Origin: an uncultured Lachnospiraceae bacterium
Lineage (GTDB): Bacteria; Bacillota; Clostridia; Lachnospirales; Lachnospiraceae
Length of the DNA stretch: 7,699 nt
Assembly (NCBI GenBank): GCA_910587715.1
Contig: CAJUMV010000080.1
Location: forward strand, 1 to 7,699
Reading direction: 5' to 3'
Shown here: in pieces, positions 1 to 5,902 of the stretch
Position numbering within the stretch: position 1 is the stretch's first letter
How the letters are laid out: every line of letters starts with the position of its first letter
The notes under the pieces: model-generated
What the model saw: only the letters and a program-made list of their open reading frames with translations
Told to the model about the DNA's origin: nothing
The model's database searches: none
Made by a program: the position numbers and the translations under genes

Positions 1-740
1 GCAATCAGTGAATAAATCAGGGTTCTTCCAAGCGCCTGCCAGTAGGCAGCATCTGCATTGGGACCATGTATACAGTACGGGCCAAAATCGCCATTCTTGC
101 CGTCCGGCATTTCCTTGGTCTTGGAAATCATACTGATGACGTCCATGCGGAAACCGTCGATGCCCTTGTCGCACCACCACGTCATCATATCAAATACTTC
201 CCCGCGTACTTTGGGATTATCCCAGTTGAGATCTGGCTGCTTCTTGGAAAACAGGTGCAGATAATACATTCCTGTCTTTTCGTCATACTGCCATGCCGAC
301 CCGCCAAAACAGGACCCCCAGTTGTTCGGCGGCGTCTGCGCATCTTTGCCCTCACGCCAGATATAATAATCGCGGTATGCATTATCCCTTGATTTCTGAC
401 TCTCCACAAACCACTGGTGTTCGTCCGATGTGTGGTTTACCACCAAATCCATGACAATCTTTATACCGCGCGCATGGGCAGCCGCCAGCAGTTCATCAAA
501 ATCCTCCATCGTGCCAAATTCGTCCATGATATCTTGGTAATCGCTGATATCATATCCGTTATCATCGTTGGGAGACTTGTACACCGGCGAGAGCCAGATC
601 ACATCAATCCCCAGATATTTCAAATAGTCCAGCCTGCTGATAATCCCCTGCAAATCGCCAATCCCATCCCCGTTGCTGTCCATAAAGCTGCGCGGATAAA
701 TCTGATAAATAACGGCTTCCTTCCACCATGTTCTCTTCAT
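1..740 (-). CDS. malL: GH13 oligo-1,6-glucosidase, N-terminal part, cut by window edge
   Basis: This is the N-terminal 246 codons of a GH13 alpha-amylase-family enzyme that hydrolyses alpha-1,6 (and/or alpha-1,4) glucosidic bonds in short malto- or isomalto-oligosaccharides in the cytoplasm. The start ATG at 740 has a good Shine-Dalgarno, GGAAGGGAGAG. Visible motifs are the opening WWKEAVIYQIYPRSF, the calcium loop DSNGDGIGDL (residues 21-30), conserved region I DLVVNHT (98-104), QPDLNW (168-173) and GIDGFRMDV (193-201), with the nucleophile Asp200. Val201 after the nucleophile is the isomaltase-type residue, where maltases carry Ala or Thr, so alpha-1,6 preference is inferred. The acid/base Glu would lie beyond the window. 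From about residue 228 (base ~60) the protein no longer looks like GH13, where an R-x-HEYL-like helix is expected. It instead reads DAAYWQALGRTLIYSLI, typical of sugar ABC permeases. The gene may therefore be a deletion fusion, or the contig chimeric. The preceding AraC gene on the same strand is probably its regulator. Confidence 0.85.
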   Translation of the reverse strand, partial: MKRTWWKEAVIYQIYPRSFMDSNGDGIGDLQGIISRLDYLKYLGIDVIWLSPVYKSPNDDNGYDISDYQDIMDEFGTMEDFDELLAAAHARGIKIVMDLVVNHTSDEHQWFVESQKSRDNAYRDYYIWREGKDAQTPPNNWGSCFGGSAWQYDEKTGMYYLHLFSKKQPDLNWDNPKVRGEVFDMMTWWCDKGIDGFRMDVISMISKTKEMPDGKNGDFGPYCIHGPNADAAYWQALGRTLIYSLI

Positions 741-799
741 AGTATCTCTCCCTTCCTTTTCCATCTATAACAAATATGTGCCATGCTTACTTTGTTCAT
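737..799 (-). CDS. 20-residue leader ORF coupled to the glucosidase gene
   Basis: A short ORF begins with ATG at 799, six bases after a consensus AGGAGGT (812-806). That is a stronger ribosome site than the glucosidase gene's own. It encodes 20 residues (MNKVSMAHICYRWK..., basic in the middle). Its TGA overlaps the glucosidase start as ATGA, the classical arrangement for translational coupling. I do not recognise the peptide. It may be a regulatory leader, a device to deliver ribosomes to the enzyme gene, or the remnant of a lost upstream gene. That it is translated is inferred from the ribosome site and overlap only. Confidence 0.4.
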   Translation of the reverse strand: MNKVSMAHICYRWKRKGEIL

Positions 800-846
800 A
801 ACCATACCTCCTGATATTTATTATCTACATTTTAATGATAATTGCG

Positions 847-878
847 TGAAAAGTCTTACACTTATCTGATGAAAAAGT
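847..878. promoter_or_regulatory. Direct repeats ahead of the glucosidase gene, possible AraC-type operator
   Basis: TGAAAAGT (847-854) and TGAAAAAGT (870-878) lie in the same orientation, starting 23 bp apart, in the gap between the broken AraC gene and the leader ORF/glucosidase. Two half-sites on one face of the helix about two turns apart is the usual layout of an AraC-family operator. The neighbouring regulator makes it the obvious candidate ligand-responsive activator. The site is short and AT-rich, so chance similarity is possible. A GATAAT hexamer downstream on the minus strand (about 819-824) could serve as the -10 box, but I see no convincing -35. Confidence 0.25.
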
Positions 879-894
879 ACGGTTTTATGACTTT

Positions 895-1838
895 TTATGT
901 ATTTTGTTTTCCTGATTCTATGGATTCTGCGTGCTTTCGGTACTGCAATGGCGTCGTCCCTGTATGTTTCCGAAATTCCTGTAGAAAATTCCCCAGATTA
1001 TTAAAACCACACTCCAGACAGACTTCTGTCACTTGCAGACTGGTCTCTTCCAGAAGCCGCTTTGCCTGCTTGATGCGGTACTCATTGACGTATTCTATCG
1101 GAGAATATCCAATCGCCTTCTTAAAAAGGCGGCAGAAATACTGTTCGTTCAAATTGACCTGCCCCGCAAGGTCCGAAATATAGATTTTATTTTGATAATT
1201 CTCCTTGATATACGTGAGCGCGGTCTTAATGCTCTCCACACGCCTGTCAAAATTTCTTTCCGTAGAGAGAAAAAGCCCATGGGCAGAGAGCGTGGCAAGA
1301 ATATACATCAGACAGGACTTGACATACAGTTGGCTTGTCAAATTATCAGTCACCAGACTGCTGTTTGGCATATACGCACGCGCCGCCTGCCCCGCAGAAG
1401 ATTTCTCAATTTTCTGTCCAAAAGCGCGCATAATGTCCGTAAAAGTACTGCGCAGCGCGGAAAAAGAAGCTTTCCATTTTGGATTGGCTTGATCAGCCGA
1501 AGCTGCACCTCATCGCTGGAATCCAAACCTAGAATGTTTGGCGAGAACACTACTGCATCTTCCCAGTAGCGCTCAGCGGTCTCAGCGGAAATACTGTGCA
1601 GTTCGCCGGGATTGACAAAATAAAAGCATTCAGACTGGACCATGAACGACTCCATGTTAATCTCCAGCCGAAATGCTCCTCCCGAAAAATACAGGATTTC
1701 TATTTCATCATGCCAGTGATGCTTGACAAAAACTCCCTTTCCCGCAGCATGTGTACGATATATTGCACATGGAAACGATTTCGTTCCATGGATACAGACT
1801 TCTTTTAAGTCTTTTAAGACAACGGGCTGTTGTTTCAT
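895..1838 (-). pseudogene. AraC-family regulator (cupin + HTH) broken by a frameshift
   Basis: The two halves lie in different frames. The N-terminal half starts at ATG 1838 (AAAGGAGAG five bases upstream) and is an AraC-type cupin sensor: HHWHDEIEILYFSGG, ECFYFVNPGELHS, then VQLRLIKPIQNGKLLFP. The C-terminal half, ending at 895, contains FSALRSTFTDIMRAFGQ and a full double HTH: ISDLAGQVNLNEQYFCRLFKK, IEYVNEYRIKQAKRLL, and a second HTH ending TGTTPLQYR. The frames switch within CTTCTTTTTCCGCGC near 1455-1470. The usual linker of about ten residues between the LLFP and FSALRSTF segments is absent, so a small out-of-frame deletion is as likely as a one-base error. The span of 944 bp is not a multiple of three. 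An intact version would be about 300 aa, normal for the family, and would be expected to control the downstream glucosidase in response to a sugar. If the break is real, the DNA-binding half could only be made from an internal start, for example ATG 1431. Confidence 0.8.
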
Positions 1839-1878
1839 GGTCGCTCTCCTTTACACAATGATCTGACGTCATTTTCCG

Positions 1879-2481
1879 TCAAAACAGCCTCAACTGTTCA
1901 TACTCTGCCTTTCGCTCCAGCAGACACGGTACTTTTTGAAGCAATTCACCCGCTTTGCGCCTGTCAAATATCCATGGGATAAGTTCGCTCTCCTCCAGCA
2001 CAAGCGGCATACGGTCATGGATGGGTTTCATGGAGGCGTTCGCCTGTGTAGTCAGGATTGTAAACCGGTCTCCATCTTCATAATGGTTATAGATTCCTGC
2101 CATAAAGAGCACTGGTTTTCCTTTTCGGTAAAAGATATTTTTTTCCTTATAGCGGTTCCATTCATAGAACCACGCTGCCGGTATCACAATGCGTCGGTAC
2201 GCCACACCTTCTTGAAAAGTCTTTTTGTCCAGTACAGATTCACTTCTTGCATTAAATATGACTTGTTTCCCCTGAAAGCCCGGAAGTCCCCACCGCTTCA
2301 TGCTGCATTCCAGCCCGGAACCTGACGCCGTCAAAACCGGCGCTATTTCTGTCGGATGGAGATCTCTTGCCTGCATCTGAAAATTTATGGAAGCTCTTTT
2401 CCGTACATTCTCCTCGGTCAGTTGGATAATCTTTTCAATCTCTTTTGCCGTCTCCTCATCTACATGATATCTGCCGCACAC
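1879..2481 (-). CDS. SRAP-domain protein (YedK/HMCES family), abasic-site DNA-protein crosslinker
   Basis: A complete 200-aa SRAP peptidase-like protein. Family members form a thiazolidine link between the N-terminal cysteine and abasic sites in single-stranded DNA, shielding them during replication. The start is GTG 2481 with AAAGGAGAG seven bases upstream. This start places Cys2 directly after the initiator Met, which must be removed to free the catalytic amine. Visible residues are Cys2 (MCGRY), Asn77 and Arg79 in FNARSE, Glu107 in WFYEW, and His155 in HDRMPL; all the expected active-site positions are present. The length fits bacterial members. It lies 40 bp upstream of the AraC gene on the same strand and uses a nearly identical ribosome site, so co-transcription is possible, but there is no evident functional link. 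Confidence 0.92.
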   Translation of the reverse strand: MCGRYHVDEETAKEIEKIIQLTEENVRKRASINFQMQARDLHPTEIAPVLTASGSGLECSMKRWGLPGFQGKQVIFNARSESVLDKKTFQEGVAYRRIVIPAAWFYEWNRYKEKNIFYRKGKPVLFMAGIYNHYEDGDRFTILTTQANASMKPIHDRMPLVLEESELIPWIFDRRKAGELLQKVPCLLERKAEYEQLRLF

Positions 2482-2565
2482 AGCCGCGCTCTCCTTTCCA
2501 TGAGTCGGGTCTTTTAGCGAACCCCCTACTCATTTACAAACAGTTTCTAAGTATTTACCATCTGC

Positions 2566-2590
2566 AAGGTTATTATGTTCTGATAACCTT
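2566..2590. repeat. 8-bp perfect inverted repeat over a gene end
   Basis: AAGGTTAT (2566-2573) and ATAACCTT (2583-2590) form perfect arms around a 9-base loop. The hairpin overlaps the last codons and stop of the 229-aa protein gene. There is no run of T after it on the minus strand, so it is a poor intrinsic terminator. It may protect the transcript 3' end or pause polymerase. Confidence 0.4.
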
Positions 2591-3262
2591 ATCAAAATAC
2601 AGATTATTTGTCTCAATCTCTTCCCATTGATCAATTTTTCCAAAATATGTTTCAGCCCCACTAGGAATGCTGCTGTTTCCTTTTGCATCTTCGGCAGAGG
2701 AGAAAAATAAAGATTCTGTGCGAACTTCCTCTGCGGTCTCCACGACCAGCATGTAAGCTGGTATTGTCAATTCCAGAACATAAACGGCAATGGGATCTTG
2801 ATAGATTGGTTCAGCTCCATGCTCTTTCATCACGCAGCAATGTTCCATTTTATCATTTCGTTCAATATTTTCCTTCGTTAAGCCAGCCCGCCAGTAACGC
2901 TTCATTTCAACGTGGATAAATTCCTCATACAAATCAAAAAACAGATTTAGCGCCTTCTCCTCATCACCATGACAGTATGTGAGCATATTATGACACCACC
3001 CGGCACATACACACTCCGTATGCAGACGAGCATCGGTAAAACTATGCATAAAATGAAAGTCCAGCGGAAACAAATTGCCACGCCAGCATACGCCAAGGTC
3101 GCGTTCGGCAGCTTGGTAGCCATGAAGAAAATGCAGCAAGGGCGTAATCGCCTTACTGCCAAGAAACATTCCCGGGCGCGTTTGAATTTGTCGAATCATC
3201 CGATGCAGGCTAGGCTTTTCATCTTTCCAAGGAATAGGAATCTCATATGTTACAGACTGCAT
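2573..3262 (-). CDS. Hypothetical protein with RPGMFLG motif, 229 aa
   Basis: I do not recognise a named family. The start ATG 3262 follows a very strong GAGGAGGTA that lies inside the end of an upstream 30-codon ORF, so the two are likely translated together. The protein is soluble, with no signal peptide or membrane segment. Its most conserved-looking part is residues 22-49: MIRQIQTRPGMFLGSKAI, then LLHFLHGYQAA. This resembles a RPxMYLG...FLxGY pattern that I recall from uncharacterised bacterial proteins, some next to contact-dependent toxins. That recollection is weak. A middle stretch is rich in aromatic residues and His/Cys (FHFMHSFTDARLHTECVCAGWCHNM) without a clear metal-site pattern. 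The C-terminal third is acidic. A role as an immunity-type or stress protein is only a guess. Confidence 0.75.
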   Translation of the reverse strand: MQSVTYEIPIPWKDEKPSLHRMIRQIQTRPGMFLGSKAITPLLHFLHGYQAAERDLGVCWRGNLFPLDFHFMHSFTDARLHTECVCAGWCHNMLTYCHGDEEKALNLFFDLYEEFIHVEMKRYWRAGLTKENIERNDKMEHCCVMKEHGAEPIYQDPIAVYVLELTIPAYMLVVETAEEVRTESLFFSSAEDAKGNSSIPSGAETYFGKIDQWEEIETNNLYFDKVIRT

Positions 3263-3264
3263 AT

Positions 3265-3357
3265 CTATACCTCCTCATAAGTGAATCCATCATTTTGTCT
3301 CACATGAATATACACCGATTCTCCGGCTCTTATTTCATTGATAGCTTCCTTAGGCAC
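3265..3357 (-). CDS. 30-residue small protein coupled to the 229-aa hypothetical gene
   Basis: GTG 3357 follows TAGGATATA and begins 30 codons (VPKEAINEIRAGESVYIHVR, then QNDGFTYEEV) ending in TAG at 3265. Its last codons, GAG GAG GTA, double as the Shine-Dalgarno of the next gene, whose ATG is two bases past the stop. The composition looks protein-like, an amphipathic acidic/basic pattern followed by VYIHV. A promoter sits just upstream. An in-frame TAG precedes the GTG by two codons, so it cannot start earlier. I do not recognise it; it may be a small partner protein or a regulatory leader. Confidence 0.5.
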   Translation of the reverse strand: MPKEAINEIRAGESVYIHVRQNDGFTYEEV

Positions 3358-3371
3358 TATATCCTATTTAT

Positions 3372-3380
3372 AGTATAACA
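3372..3380 (-). promoter_or_regulatory. Extended -10 promoter for the small ORF and 229-aa gene
   Basis: On the minus strand TGTTATACT is an extended -10 element (TGn followed by TATACT), 14 bases before the GTG of the 30-codon ORF. A weak TTGTAC lies 18 bases upstream as a possible -35. The short leader, about 8-10 nt, leaves room only for the ribosome site. Confidence 0.45.
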
Positions 3381-3471
3381 TTTTCTTCGAAAAACGTACA
3401 ACAATTTATTCTATTCTTATACTGCCCCCCTGTCTTGTCCCGCATGTCTATTTATGATAAAATTTTGGTGG

Positions 3472-3486
3472 TGTGAACCGCTCACA
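3472..3486. promoter_or_regulatory. TGTGA-N5-TCACA palindrome in the divergent promoter region
   Basis: TGTGA ACCGC TCACA has perfect 5-bp arms. Read on the minus strand it gives TTGTGAGCGGTTCACAC, close to a LacI-family operator (TTGTGAGCG...). It lies about 38 bp upstream of the AraC-GyrI -10 box, a position suited to an activator, and about 95 bp upstream of the opposite promoter. The bound protein is unknown; the adjacent AraC regulator or a LacI-family protein encoded elsewhere are both possible. Confidence 0.35.
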
Positions 3487-3520
3487 ACCGCAATTCGTAT
3501 CAACTGTTTTTTCACAGATA

Positions 3521-3529
3521 TGATATACT
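3521..3529 (+). promoter_or_regulatory. Extended -10 promoter of the AraC-GyrI gene
   Basis: TGATATACT (TGn + TATACT) lies 19 bp before the chosen ATG at 3549. No good -35 is seen at 16-18 bp, which agrees with an extended -10 or activator-dependent promoter. The divergent promoter at 3372-3380 has the same form. Confidence 0.45.
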
Positions 3530-3548
3530 GGTCGTAAGGAGTTTGATC

Positions 3549-4385
3549 ATGAAATCTGCAATGTCATTTGATAAAGTCTTAGAATACATAGAAGAAAATT
3601 TGTATGAGGATATCTGTCTGGATCAACTTGCTTCGGCAGCAGGATATTCAAAATATCATTTTTTGCGCTTGTTTAAGAAAACATTTGATATGACGCCGCT
3701 GGAATACGTGCGCAGGCGAAGGATCACAGAAAGCGCCCGCGATCTTGCAGATACCGATGAATTGATATCTCAGATTGGTTATAAACATGGGTTTAATTCC
3801 AAGGAAAATTTTACAAGAGCCTTTCAGTCGGAGCATCATATATGTCCATCAGAATATAGAATGACTGACAACAGTTTGAAGCTGCTTCACCGAAACAAAC
3901 CAGAACAGGATGCTTTGACATTGGTTCCAACAATCACAGTGCTAGAACCGTTCAGCGCAACAGTGTTTCAAAGTGACGAGGAGGAGCCTGCAAGATTTTG
4001 GAACAAATATAACTGCGGAGGATTTTCGAAGAGATTATCCGGCGGCACAGCACAGATGGATTACGGCTTTTCAGTGTGGAATTTTGAGCAGGGTAAGCTT
4101 GACTATTACGCTGGAATCCTGACAGAATATGCCAAGGGAAACGTATCGGGAACGATACAGCTCAATGTGAACGGCGGACTGTATGCGGTATTTGACACAC
4201 CTAAGGCAGACAAGTATACCTTTGTCAATACCATACGCAGGACATGGGATTATATCATGCATGAATGGATTCCACAGAGTGCGTATGAATATCTTGGCGA
4301 TTGTGATTTTGAGACATACAGAGAATGCAGCAGGGAATTTTCGGAACAGATATTTATTCATATCAGGAAACGAAAAGAGGGTTGA
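3549..4385 (+). CDS. AraC-family regulator with C-terminal GyrI-like effector-binding domain
   Basis: A complete 278-aa regulator of the Rob/YdeE-like layout, with DNA-binding domain first and ligand domain second. Residues 7-105 are the double HTH: LDQLASAAGYSKYHFLRLFKK, then TPLEYVRRRRITESARDL, then GFNSKENFTRAFQ and ICPSEYR. Residues about 125-275 are a GyrI-like (AraC_E_bind) domain, ending with the typical TWDYIMHEWIPQSAYEYLG and FIHIRK pattern. Such domains bind small amphipathic or cationic compounds and often control efflux or stress genes. ATG 3549 was chosen because TAAGGAG lies seven bases upstream; a TTG at 3543 would be one base from it. The next gene, 64 bp on, is a free-standing GyrI-like protein, so the pair probably responds to the same kind of molecule. 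The target genes are not evident. Confidence 0.9.
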   Translation: MKSAMSFDKVLEYIEENLYEDICLDQLASAAGYSKYHFLRLFKKTFDMTPLEYVRRRRITESARDLADTDELISQIGYKHGFNSKENFTRAFQSEHHICPSEYRMTDNSLKLLHRNKPEQDALTLVPTITVLEPFSATVFQSDEEEPARFWNKYNCGGFSKRLSGGTAQMDYGFSVWNFEQGKLDYYAGILTEYAKGNVSGTIQLNVNGGLYAVFDTPKADKYTFVNTIRRTWDYIMHEWIPQSAYEYLGDCDFETYRECSREFSEQIFIHIRKRKEG

Positions 4386-4449
4386 ATCAAGTTCGCTGTA
4401 GTATTCAGAAACACTTTATCATCATGAAAGACAAAAAGGAGAGAAAATT

Positions 4450-4953
4450 ATGGTAGAAATCAAGAAAGTTTTCAGAGAAGAAATCCCTGCGATGCGGTTC
4501 ATCGGAAAAAAATATCACGATTACAGCGGCTGGGGCGAGTGGTTTGCAAACGGCTGGTTTGAGACCATAGAGAACAGCATGGGCGGAACGGATAAAATTC
4601 TTAAAATCTGGGAAAACGGCGGGGCGTATGTCGGTTTGGAGTGCCGAAAAAACGGTGCGCTTCTGGAATACTGGATTGGAATGTTTACGCCCGAAAATAC
4701 AGCTATACCAGAAGGGTTTGCGCATATCGACTTCCCGAAGTCAAGCCTTGGAACCTGCTGGGTCTACGGCAAGGAAGAAGAAGTGCATGGCGCTGTAGGG
4801 AATTGCTCGGAATCTCTTCGCAATGCAGGTATGCAAATCGCTGTTGATGACAACGGCATTGAGAGATCTTTTGAGAACTGTCTGTGCCCCCGCTTTACAA
4901 CGCCTGATGCAAAGGGAAATGTTATCCTAGATTACTGCTGCTTTGTGAAGTAG
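4450..4953 (+). CDS. Stand-alone GyrI-like effector-binding domain protein
   Basis: A 167-aa protein made of a single GyrI-like/AraC_E_bind fold, without HTH. Start ATG 4450 has AAAAAGGAGAG upstream. Recognisable parts are residues 1-25 (VEIKKVFREEIPAMRFIGKKY), the central LLEYWIGMFTPENTAIPEGF (71-90) with following strand HIDFPKSSLGTCWVYG, and the closing ILDYCCFVK. Single-domain relatives act as small-molecule binders or hydrolases, and E. coli GyrI (SbmC) inhibits gyrase. Which applies here cannot be told from sequence. It lies in the same direction behind the AraC-GyrI regulator, probably in one transcript, and is followed by a terminator. It may be the regulated product or a ligand-sequestering partner. 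Confidence 0.82.
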   Translation: MVEIKKVFREEIPAMRFIGKKYHDYSGWGEWFANGWFETIENSMGGTDKILKIWENGGAYVGLECRKNGALLEYWIGMFTPENTAIPEGFAHIDFPKSSLGTCWVYGKEEEVHGAVGNCSESLRNAGMQIAVDDNGIERSFENCLCPRFTTPDAKGNVILDYCCFVK

Positions 4954-4992
4954 CATTTATTTTCTACTACCAGTTGAATTTATTTGATGAAC

Positions 4993-5016
4993 TAACCGAC
5001 ACGGTTATGGTTTTTT
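4993..5016 (+). terminator. Hairpin terminator after the GyrI-like gene
   Basis: TAACCG-ACA-CGGTTA forms a six-pair stem with a three-base loop, followed after TGG by six T (5011-5016). It lies 40 bp after the GyrI-like stop and before the next promoter. The stem is short, so strength may be moderate. Confidence 0.55.
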
Positions 5017-5026
5017 CAAATTACTA

Positions 5027-5035
5027 TGGTAAAAT
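5027..5035 (+). promoter_or_regulatory. Possible extended -10 promoter of the HTH-methyltransferase gene
   Basis: TGGTAAAAT matches TGn + TAAAAT directly after the terminator. It sits 36 bp before the AGGAGG at 5071. No convincing -35 is visible. Confidence 0.35.
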
Positions 5036-5070
5036 GGAGTCAGCAGAAAAGAAAACCGCCCAAAGGCATA

Positions 5071-5086
5071 AGGAGGATATGATATT
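5071..5086 (+). promoter_or_regulatory. Shine-Dalgarno with probable ATT start of the methyltransferase gene
   Basis: AGGAGG at 5071-5076 is followed after seven bases by ATT 5084, in frame with the methyltransferase. The ATG at 5079 is only two bases from the Shine-Dalgarno and meets TAA after five codons. This layout suggests either a rare ATT start, as known for infC, or loss of one A from an ancestral ATGAATATT. Confidence 0.45.
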
Positions 5087-5113
5087 AATTCTATAAATAT
5101 TGGCTCAGTAATT

Positions 5114-5902
5114 ATGAATAAAAGAAAGGCCTTAGGATATACACAGCAAGCTTTGGCGGATAAGCTGAACATTTCTTTTCAGGCAGTCTCAAAATGGGAG
5201 AATGGAACAAATTATCCAGAAATGGAAATGCTTCCTATGATTGCAAGTGTGTTGGACACAAGTATTGATTCCCTTTTGGGCTATAAGTCCTTTGTGGTTT
5301 CTGATTATGATCAGCGCTATGACACAGCGGACTATTATTGGGGAATAACTCCCAATAATTTATGCTATGAAATCATGAAACTGCGACCGCCCGTGAAACC
5401 GTTAAAAGTGTTGGATATCGGCTGCGGAGAGGGGAAAGACGCTGTTTTTCTTGCTCGAAATGGTTATCTTGTAACCGCATTTGATTTATCCGAAACCGGA
5501 ATAGAAAAAGGGAAAAAACTTGCCGAAAAATGTCATACCTATGTAGACTTCTTTAGAGCTGACATAACTGATTTTCGCGCAACCGACTACTATGACATTG
5601 TTTTTAGCAGTGGCGTGTTTCACTTTATTCCGCCCAAGATACGAGACGAAATTACCACAAACCTGAAAGAATACACAACGCGAAACGGCATACATGCAAT
5701 CAATGTATTTGTAGATAAACCGTTTGTGGCAGTTGCGCCGGATAAAGATGCCAACCGGTTTCGCTGGACTACCGGAGAACTTTTTATGCTCTATCATGAT
5801 TGGAAACTGCACAGGACAGAAGAAGTTATTTTTGACTGCAATAGCGGCGGAATCCCGCATCAGCATTGCATGGATATTATGATTGCGGAAAGGGTAGAAT
5901 AA
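5114..5902 (+). CDS. XRE-HTH fused to TehB-like SAM methyltransferase; start codon uncertain
   Basis: Residues 1-56 are most of an XRE/Cro-type HTH (LGYTQQALADKLNISFQAVSK, WENG, then VLDTSIDSLLGY). Residues about 64-262 are a class I methyltransferase with SAM motif I VLDIGCGEGKDA (99-110), the acidic end of strand 2 FDLSE (123-127), and VFSSGVFHFIPP (163-174). The C-terminal part resembles TehB-type tellurite/thiopurine methyltransferases (RWTTGELFMLYHDW). Such fusions occur in Firmicutes and may sense and methylate a toxic compound; the substrate here is unknown. ATG 5114 is the first conventional start but has no Shine-Dalgarno and cuts off the first HTH helix. The frame is open upstream: ten more codons (INSINIGSVI) complete the HTH. 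A perfect AGGAGG (5071-5076) lies seven bases before ATT 5084. The nearby ATG 5079 is out of frame and stops after five codons. Either ATT is the start or one base was lost. Confidence 0.88.
   Translation: MNKRKALGYTQQALADKLNISFQAVSKWENGTNYPEMEMLPMIASVLDTSIDSLLGYKSFVVSDYDQRYDTADYYWGITPNNLCYEIMKLRPPVKPLKVLDIGCGEGKDAVFLARNGYLVTAFDLSETGIEKGKKLAEKCHTYVDFFRADITDFRATDYYDIVFSSGVFHFIPPKIRDEITTNLKEYTTRNGIHAINVFVDKPFVAVAPDKDANRFRWTTGELFMLYHDWKLHRTEEVIFDCNSGGIPHQHCMDIMIAERVE

Noticed and set aside
895..1431. Treating the HTH half of the AraC gene as an independent short regulator
   Set aside because: ATG 1431 has no clear ribosome site, and the coding resemblance continues upstream in the same frame (FSALRSTFTDI), so it is half of a broken gene.
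1033..1569. Long plus-strand ORF of 178 codons
   Set aside because: It is antisense to the AraC gene, whose domain homology is unmistakable on the minus strand.
3538..3551. GGAGTTTGATCATG resembles the 5' end of 16S rRNA (GAGTTTGATC-TG)
   Set aside because: The match ends at once and the bases are explained by the ribosome site and start of the AraC-GyrI gene; no rRNA follows.
4425..4457. Ten-codon ORF (MKDKKERKLW) overlapping the GyrI-like gene start
   Set aside because: It has no ribosome site of its own and merely spans the AAGGAGAG of the real gene.
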